NCBI GenBank assembly: GCA_963920705.1
Contig: OY987240.1
Coordinates: 3,726,501 to 3,790,500 of the forward strand
Source: Odiellus spinosus
Taxonomy: Eukaryota; Arthropoda; Arachnida; Opiliones; Phalangiidae
Direction: 5' to 3'
DNA: 64,000 nucleotides
A model generated the notes under the pieces. The model was not told the DNA's origin. It did no database searches and saw nothing but the letters and a program-made list of their open reading frames with translations. Each line of letters starts with the position of its first letter. Position 1 is the first letter of the stretch. Shown here piece after piece: positions 54,371-63,211 of the stretch. A program made the position numbers and the translations under genes.

Positions 54371-55174
54371 GTAAAACATTATTCGAAAAACATCATTCGA
54401 AAAACATCATTCGAAAAACATCATTCGAAAAACATCATTCGAAAAACATCATTCGAAAAACATCATTCGAAAAACATCATACGAAAAACATCATTCGAAA
54501 AACATCATTCGAAAAACATCATTCGAAAAACATCATTCGAAAAACTTGATTCGAAAAACATCATTCGAAAAACATCATTCGACAAAACATCATTCGAAAA
54601 ACATCATTCGAAAAACATCATTCGAAAAACATCTTTCGAAAAACATCATTCGAAAAACATCATTCGAAAAACATCATTCGAAAAACATCATTCGAAAAAC
54701 ATCATACGAAAAACATCATTCGAAAAACATTCGAAAAACATCATTCGAAAAACATCATTCGAAAAACATGATTCGAAAAACATCATTCGAAAAACATCAT
54801 TCGAAAAACATTCGAAAAACATCATTCGAAAAACATCATTCGAAAAACATGATTCGAAAAACATCATTCGAAAAACATCATTCGAAAAACATGATTCGAA
54901 AAACATCATTCGAAAAACATCATTCGAAAAACATTCGAAAAACATCATTCGAAAAACATCATTCGAAAAACATGATTCGAAAAACATCATTCGAAAAACA
55001 TCATTCGAAAAACATCATTCGAAAAACATTATTCGTAAAACATTATTCGAAAAACATGATTCGAAAAACATCATTCGAAAAACATCATTCGAAAAACATC
55101 ATTCGAAAAACATCATTCGAAAAACATAATTCGAAAAACATCATTCGAAAAACATCATTCGAAAAACATCATTC
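54371..55174 (+). repeat. First copy of 804-bp tandem duplication
   Basis: Runs from one ATTCGTAAAACATTATTCG site to the next. Contains CATACG, CTTGATTCG, GACAAAACATC near 54,582, CATCTTTCG, and 11-bp units near 54,727, 54,808 and 54,931, spaced 81 and 123 bp. It is almost entirely C-type, with single G units after each 11-bp group. Confidence 0.87.
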
Positions 55175-55724
55175 GTAAAACATTATTCGAAAAACATCAT
55201 TCGAAAAACATCATTCGAAAAACATCATTCGAAAAACATCATTCGAAAAACATCATTCGAAAAACATCATTCGAAAAACATCATACGAAAAACATCATTC
55301 GAAAAACATCATTCGAAAAACATCATTCGAAAAACATCATTCGAAAAACTTGATTCGAAAAACATCATTCGAAAAACATCATTCGACAAAACATCATTCG
55401 AAAAACATCATTCGAAAAACATCATTCGAAAAACATCTTTCGAAAAACATCATTCGAAAAACATCATTCGAAAAACATCATTCGAAAAACATCATTCGAA
55501 AAACATCATACGAAAAACATCATTCGAAAAACATTCGAAAAACATCATTCGAAAAACATCATTCGAAAAACATGATTCGAAAAACATCATTCGAAAAACA
55601 TCATTCGAAAAACATTCGAAAAACATCATTCGAAAAACATCATTCGAAAAACATGATTCGAAAAACATCATTCGAAAAACATCATTCGAAAAACATCATT
55701 CGAAAAACATCATTCGAAAAACAT
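55175..55724 (+). repeat. Second, partial copy of the 804-bp duplication
   Basis: Matches 54371 onward at an offset of 804 bp (GACAAAACATC near 54,582 and 55,386). It carries only two of the three 11-bp groups, and its final CATTATTCG lacks the CGTAAAAC change. It runs into the larger duplication that starts at 55,725. Confidence 0.85.
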
Positions 55725-58158
55725 TATTCGAAAAACATGATTCGAAAAACATCATTCGAAAAACATCATTCGAAAAACATCATTCGAAAAACATCATTCG
55801 AAAAACATAATTCGAAAAACATCATTCGAAAAACATCATTCGAAAAACATCATTCGAAAAACATCATTCGAAAAACATGATTCGAAAAACATGATTCGAA
55901 AAACATGATTCGAAAAACTTGATTCGAAAAACATCATTCGAAAAACATCATTCGAAAAACATCATTCGAAAAACATCATTCGAAAAACATCATTCTAAAA
56001 ACATCATTCGAAAAACATCATTCGAAAAACATCATTCGAAAAACATGATTCGAAAAACATCATTCGAAAAACATCATTCGAAAAACATCATTCGAAAAAC
56101 ATCATTCGAAAAACATCATTCGAAAAACATCATTCGAAAAACATCATTCGAAAAACATGATTCGAAAAACTTGATTCGAAAAACATCATTCGAAAAACAT
56201 CATTCGAAAAACATCATTCGAAAAACATCATTCTAAAAACATCATTCGAAAAACATCATTCGAAAAACATCATTCGAAAAACATCATTCGAAAAACATCA
56301 TTCGAAAAACATTATTCGAAAAAAATTATTCGAAAAACATCATTCGAAAAAAATCATTCGAAAAACATCATTCGAAAAACATCATTCGAAAAGCATCATT
56401 CGAAAAACATGACTCGAAAAACTTGATTCGAAAAACATGATTCGAAATCATGATTCGAAAAACATGATTCGAAAAACATGATTCGAAAAACAAAATTCGA
56501 AAAACATGATTCGAAAAACAAGATTCGAAAAACATGATTCGAAAAACATGATTCGAAAAACATGATTCGAAAAACATGATTCGAAAAACATGATTCGAAA
56601 AACATGATTCGAAAAACATGATTCGAAAAACATGATTCGAAAAACATGATTCGAAAAACTTGATTCGAAAAACATGATTCGAAATCATGATTCGAAAAAC
56701 ATGATTCGAAAAACATGATTCGAAAAACAAAATTCGAAAAACATGATTCGAAAAACATGATTCGAAAAACATGATTCGAAAAACATGATTCGAAAAACAT
56801 GATTCGAAAAACATGATTCGAAAAACATGATTCGAAAAACATGATTCGAAAAACATGATTCGAAAAACATGATTCGAAAAACATGATTCGAAAAACATCA
56901 TTCGAAAAACATCATTCGAAAAACATCATTCGAAAAACATCATTCGAAAAACATCTTTCGAAAAACATCATTCGAAAAACATCATTCGAAAAACATCATT
57001 CGAAAAACATCATTCGAAAAACATCATTCGAAAAACATCATACGAAAAACATCATTCGAAAAACATCATTCGAAAAACATCATTCGAAAAACATCATTCG
57101 AAAAACATCATTCGAAAAACTTAATTCGAAAAACTTGATTAGAAAAACATCATTCGAAAAACATCATTCGAAAAACATCATTCGACAAAACATGATTCGA
57201 AAAACATGATTCGAAAAACTTGATTCGAAAAACATGATTCGAAAAAAATCATTCGAAAAACATCATTCGAAAAACATCATTCGAAAAAATCATTCGAAAA
57301 ACATCATTCGAAAAACATCATTCGAAAAACATCATTCGAAAAACATCATTCGAAAAACATCATTCGAAAAACATTATTCGAAAAAATTATTCGAAAAACA
57401 TCATTCGAAAAACATCATTCGAAAAACATCATTCGAAAAACATCATTCGACAAAACATGATTCGACAAAACATGATTCGAAAAACTTGATTCGAAAAACA
57501 TGATTCGAAAAACATGATTCGAAAAACATGATTCGAAAAACATGATTCGAAAAACATGATTCGAAAAACATGATTCGAAAAACATGATTCGAAAAACATG
57601 ATTCGAAAAACATGATTCGAAAAACATGATTCGAAAAACATGATTCGAAAAACATGATTCGAAAAACATGATTCGAAAAACATGATTCGAAAAACATGAT
57701 TCGAAAAACATCATTCTAAAAACATCATTCTAAAAACATCATTCGAAAAACATCATTCGAAAAACATCATTCGAAAAACATCATTCGAAAAACATCATTC
57801 GAAAAACATTATTCGAAAAAAATTATTCGAAAAACATCATTCGAAAAAAATCATTCGAAAAACATCATTCGAAAAACATCATTCGAAAAGCATCATTCGA
57901 AAAACATGACTCGAAAAACTTGATTCGAAAAACATGATTCGAAATCATGATTCGAAAAACATGATTCGAAAAACATGATTCGAAAAACAAAATTCGAAAA
58001 ACATGATTCGAAAAACATGATTCGAAAAACATGATTCGAAAAACATGATTCGAAAAACATGATTCGAAAAACATGATTCGAAAAACATGATTCGAAAAAC
58101 ATGATTCGAAAAACATGATTCGAAAAACATGATTCGAAAAACATGATTCGAAAAACAT
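55725..58158 (+). repeat. First copy of ~2.4-kb tandem duplication (2434 bp)
   Basis: Begins at a TATTCG unit start. It holds C-runs, a CATTCTAAAAACAT group, an L3 leader with a double-headed G-block (13-mers 56447 and 56684), a C-run with CATCTTTCG and CATACG, the CTTAATTCG/GATTAGAAAAACAT pair near 57,140, an AAAAAAATCATTCG module near 57,234, an L0 leader with two GACAAAACATG units and 16 G units (57488-57711), and an L3 cassette with its 13-mer at 57944 and 15 G units. Confidence 0.93.
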
Positions 58159-60620
58159 TATTCGAAAAACATGATTCGAAAAACATCATTCGAAAAACAT
58201 CATTCGAAAAACATCATTCGAAAAACATCATTCGAAAAACATAATTCGAAAAACATCATTCGAAAAACATCATTCGAAAAACATCATTCGAAAAACATCA
58301 TTCGAAAAACATGATTCGAAAAACATGATTCGAAAAACATGATTCGAAAAACTTGATTCGAAAAACATCATTCGAAAAACATCATTCGAAAAACATCATT
58401 CGAAAAACATCATTCGAAAAACATCATTCTAAAAACATCATTCGAAAAACATCATTCGAAAAACATCATTCGAAAAACATGATTCGAAAAACATCATTCG
58501 AAAAACATCATTCGAAAAACATCATTCGAAAAACATCATTCGAAAAACATCATTCGAAAAACATCATTCGAAAAACATCATTCGAAAAACATGATTCGAA
58601 AAACTTGATTCGAAAAACATCATTCGAAAAACATCATTCGAAAAACATCATTCGAAAAACATCATTCTAAAAACATCATTCGAAAAACATCATTCGAAAA
58701 ACATCATTCGAAAAACATCATTCGAAAAACATCATTCGAAAAACATTATTCGAAAAAAATTATTCGAAAAACATCATTCGAAAAAAATCATTCGAAAAAC
58801 ATCATTCGAAAAACATCATTCGAAAAGCATCATTCGAAAAACATGACTCGAAAAACTTGATTCGAAAAACATGATTCGAAATCATGATTCGAAAAACATG
58901 ATTCGAAAAACATGATTCGAAAAACAAAATTCGAAAAACATGATTCGAAAAACAAGATTCGAAAAACATGATTCGAAAAACATGATTCGAAAAACATGAT
59001 TCGAAAAACATGATTCGAAAAACATGATTCGAAAAACATGATTCGAAAAACATGATTCGAAAAACATGATTCGAAAAACATGATTCGAAAAACTTGATTC
59101 GAAAAACATGATTCGAAATCATGATTCGAAAAACATGATTCGAAAAACATGATTCGAAAAACAAAATTCGAAAAACATGATTCGAAAAACATGATTCGAA
59201 AAACATGATTCGAAAAACATGATTCGAAAAACATGATTCGAAAAACATGATTCGAAAAACATGATTCGAAAAACATGATTCGAAAAACATGATTCGAAAA
59301 ACATGATTCGAAAAACATGATTCGAAAAACATCATTCGAAAAACATCATTCGAAAAACATCATTCGAAAAACATCATTCGAAAAACATCTTTCGAAAAAC
59401 ATCATTCGAAAAACATCATTCGAAAAACATCATTCGAAAAACATCATTCGAAAAACATCATTCGAAAAACATCATACGAAAAACATCATTCGAAAAACAT
59501 CATTCGAAAAACATCATTCGAAAAACATCATTCGAAAAACATCATTCGAAAAACTTAATTCGAAAAACTTGATTAGAAAAACATCATTCGAAAAACATCA
59601 TTCGAAAAACATCATTCGACAAAACATGATTCGAAAAACATGATTCGAAAAACTTGATTCGAAAAACATGATTCGAAAAAAATCATTCGAAAAACATCAT
59701 TCGAAAAACATCATTCGAAAAAATCATTCGAAAAACATCATTCGAAAAACATCATTCGAAAAACATCATTCGAAAAACATCATTCGAAAAACATCATTCG
59801 AAAAACATTATTCGAAAAAATTATTCGAAAAACATCATTCGAAAAACATCATTCGAAAAACATCATTCGAAAAACATCATTCGACAAAACATGATTCGAC
59901 AAAACATGATTCGAAAAACTTGATTCGAAAAACATGATTCGAAAAACATGATTCGAAAAACATGATTCGAAAAACATGATTCGAAAAACATGATTCGAAA
60001 AACATGATTCGAAAAACATGATTCGAAAAACATGATTCGAAAAACATGATTCGAAAAACATGATTCGAAAAACATGATTCGAAAAACATGATTCGAAAAA
60101 CATGATTCGAAAAACATGATTCGAAAAACATGATTCGAAAAACATGATTCGAAAAACATGATTCGAAAAACATCATTCTAAAAACATCATTCTAAAAACA
60201 TCATTCGAAAAACATCATTCGAAAAACATCATTCGAAAAACATCATTCGAAAAACATCATTCGAAAAACATTATTCGAAAAAAATTATTCGAAAAACATC
60301 ATTCGAAAAAAATCATTCGAAAAACATCATTCGAAAAACATCATTCGAAAAGCATCATTCGAAAAACATGACTCGAAAAACTTGATTCGAAAAACATGAT
60401 TCGAAATCATGATTCGAAAAACATGATTCGAAAAACATGATTCGAAAAACAAAATTCGAAAAACATGATTCGAAAAACATGATTCGAAAAACATGATTCG
60501 AAAAACATGATTCGAAAAACATGATTCGAAAAACATGATTCGAAAAACATGATTCGAAAAACATGATTCGAAAAACATGATTCGAAAAACATGATTCGAA
60601 AAACATGATTCGAAAAACAT
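58159..60620 (+). repeat. Second copy of ~2.4-kb tandem duplication (2462 bp)
   Basis: Matches the first copy at an offset of 2434 (13-mers 58881 and 59118 against 56447 and 56684; the GATTAGAAAAACAT variant near 59,574). After the L0 G-block (18 units at 59922-60173 instead of 16) the offset is 2462 (13-mer 60406 against 57944). This two-unit gain is the only length difference I found. Confidence 0.93.
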
Positions 60621-61816
60621 CATTCGAAAAACATCATTCGAAAAACATCATTCGAAAAACATCATTCGAAAAACATTATTCGAAAAACATTATTCGAAAA
60701 ACATTATTCGAAAAACATCATTCGAAAAACATCATTCGAAAAACATCATTCGAAAAACATCATTCGAAAAACATCATTCGAAAAACATCATTCGAAAAAA
60801 TCATTCGAAAAACATCATTCGAAAAACCTCATTCGAAAAACATCATTCGACAAAACATGATTCGAAACACTTGATTCGAAAAACATGATTCGAAATCATG
60901 ATTCGAAAAACAAGATTCGAAAAACATGATTCGAAAAACATGATTCGAAAAACTTGATTCGAAAAACATGATTCGAAATCATGATTCGAAAAACATGATT
61001 CGAAAAACATGATTCGAAAAACATGATTCGAAAAACAAAATTCGAAAAACATGATTCGAAAAACATGATTCGAAAAACATGATTCGAAAAACATGATTCG
61101 AAAAACATGATTCGAAAAACATGATTCGAAAAATATGATTCGAAAAACATGATTCGAAAAACATGATTCGAAAAACATCATTCGAAAAACATCATTCGAA
61201 AAACATCTTTCGAAAAACATCATTCGAAAAACATCATTCGAAAAACATCATTCGAAAAACATCATTCGAAAAACATCATTCGAAAAACATCATACGAAAA
61301 ACATCATTCGAAAAACATCATTCGAAAAACATCATTCGAAAAACATCATTCGAAAAACATCATTCGAAAAACATCATTCGAAAAACATCATTCGAAAAAC
61401 ATCATTCGAAAAACATTATTCGTAAAACATTATTCGAAAAACATGATTCGAAAAACATGATTCGAAAAACATGATTCGAAAAACATGAATCGAAAAACAT
61501 GATTCGAAAAACATGATTCGAAAAACATGATTCGAAAAACATGATTCGAAAAACATGATTCGAAAAACATGATTCGAAAAACATGATTCGAAAAACATGA
61601 TTCGAAAAACATGATTCGAAAAACATGATTCGAAAAACATGATTCGATAAACATCATTCGAAAAACATCATTCGAAAAACATCATTCGAAAAACATCATT
61701 CGAAAAACATCATTCGAAAAACATCATTCGAAAAACATTATTCGAAAAAAATTATTCGAAAAACATCATTCGAAAAAAATCATTCGAAAAACATCATTCG
61801 AAAAACATCATTCGAA
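60621..61816 (+). repeat. Isolated L1 cassette inside the L3 domain
   Basis: After C units and CATTATTCG variants, a CCTCATTCG unit and an L1 leader (GACAAAACATGATTCG, ACACTTGATTCG) precede the 13-mer at 60895 and an ACAAGATTCG unit, the head otherwise seen only at 8433, 15500, 23741 and 33652. After five units a CTTG unit and a second 13-mer at 60978 lead into an L3-like G-run with ACAAAATTCG (60983-61178). A C-run with CATCTTTCG, CATACG and CATTATTCGTAAAAC follows, then about 15 G units to 61654 including GATTCGATAAACAT. Confidence 0.88.
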
Positions 61817-62344
61817 AAGCATCATTCGAAAAACATGACTCGAAAAACTTGATTCGAAAAACATGATTCGAAATCATGATTCGGAAAACATGATTCGAAA
61901 AACATGATTCGAAAAACAAAATTCGAAAAACATGATTCGAAAAACATGATTCGAAAAACATGATTCGAAAAACATGATTCGAAAAACATGCTTCGAAAAA
62001 CATGATTCGAAAAACATGATTCGAAAAAAATGATTCGAAAAACATGATTCGAAAAACATGATTCGAAAAACATGATTCGAAAAACATGATTCGAAAAACA
62101 TGATTCGAAAAACATGATTCGAAAAACATGATTCGAAAAACATGATTCGAAAAACATGATTCGAAAAACATGATTCGAAAAACATGATTCGAAAAACATG
62201 ATTCGAAAAACATGATTCGAAAAACATGATTCGAAAAACATCATTCGAAAAACATCATTCGAAAAACATCATTCGAAAAACATCATTCGAAAAACATCAT
62301 TCGAAAAACATCATTCGAAAAACATCATTCGAAAAAATCATTCG
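61817..62344 (+). repeat. L3 cassette with 26-unit G-block
   Basis: The L3 leader and 13-mer at 61873 precede 26 G units (61878-62241). The first is GATTCGGAAAACAT, the third has ACAAAATTCG, one is CATGCTTCG at 61988 and one has AAAAAAATGATTCG. A C-run and a 13-bp AAAAAATCATTCG unit near 62,333 follow. The CATGCTTCG here is a lone unit without the flanking markers found in the L1 repeats. Confidence 0.9.
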
Positions 62345-63211
62345 AAAAACATCATTCGAAAAACATCATTCGAAAAACATCATTCGACAAAACATGATTC
62401 GAAAAACTTGATTCGAAAAACATGATTCGAAAAACATGATTCGAAAAACATGATTCGAAAAACATGATTCGAAAAACATGATTCGAAAAACATGATTCGA
62501 AAAACATGATTCGAAAAACATGATTCGAAAAACATGATTCGAAAAACATGATTCGAAAAACATGATTCGAAAAACATGATTCGAAAAACATGATTCGAAA
62601 AACATGATTCGAAAAACATCATTCTATAAACATCATTCGAAAAACATCATTCGAAAAACATCATTCGAAAAACATCATTCGAAAAACATCATTCGAAAAA
62701 CATCATTCGAAAAACATTATTCGAAAAAAATTATTCGAAAAACATCATTCGAAAAAATCATTCGAAAAACATCATTCGAAAAACATCATTCGAAAAGCAT
62801 CATGCGAAAAACATGACTCGAAAAACTTGATTCGAAAAACATGATTCGAAATCATGATTCGGAAAACATGATTCGAAAAACATGATTCGAAAAACAAAAT
62901 TCGAAAAACATGATTCGAAAAACATGATTCGAAAAACATGATTCGAAAAACATGATTCGAAAAACATGATTCGAAAAACATGATTCGAAAAACATGATTC
63001 GAAAAACATGATTCGAAAAACATGATTCGAAAAACATGATTCGAAAAACATGATTCGAAAAACATGATTCGAAAAACATGATTCGAAAAACATGATTCGA
63101 AAAACATGATTCGAAAAACATGATTCGAAAAACATCATTCGAAAAACATCATTCGAAAAACATCATTCGAAAAACATGATTCGAAAAACATGATTCGAAA
63201 AACATCATTCG
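62345..63211 (+). repeat. First copy of 867-bp tandem duplication
   Basis: An L0 leader (GACAAAACATG near 62,386, CTTG) and 15 G units (62410-62619), a CATTCTATAAACAT unit, C units, AAAAAAATTATTCG, AGCATCATGCG, an L3-like leader, the 13-mer at 62851 and 20 G units to 63135 (first GATTCGGAAAACAT). C units, two G units and C units then lead into the next copy. The AGCATCATGCG change is private to this pair. Confidence 0.92.

Noticed and set aside
61988-61996. CATGCTTCG at 61988 as another copy of the L1 marker pair
   Set aside because: It is a lone variant inside a uniform G-block, without the AAAAAGATG, GATTTGAA or GGACAACAT neighbours, so it is probably an independent mutation.
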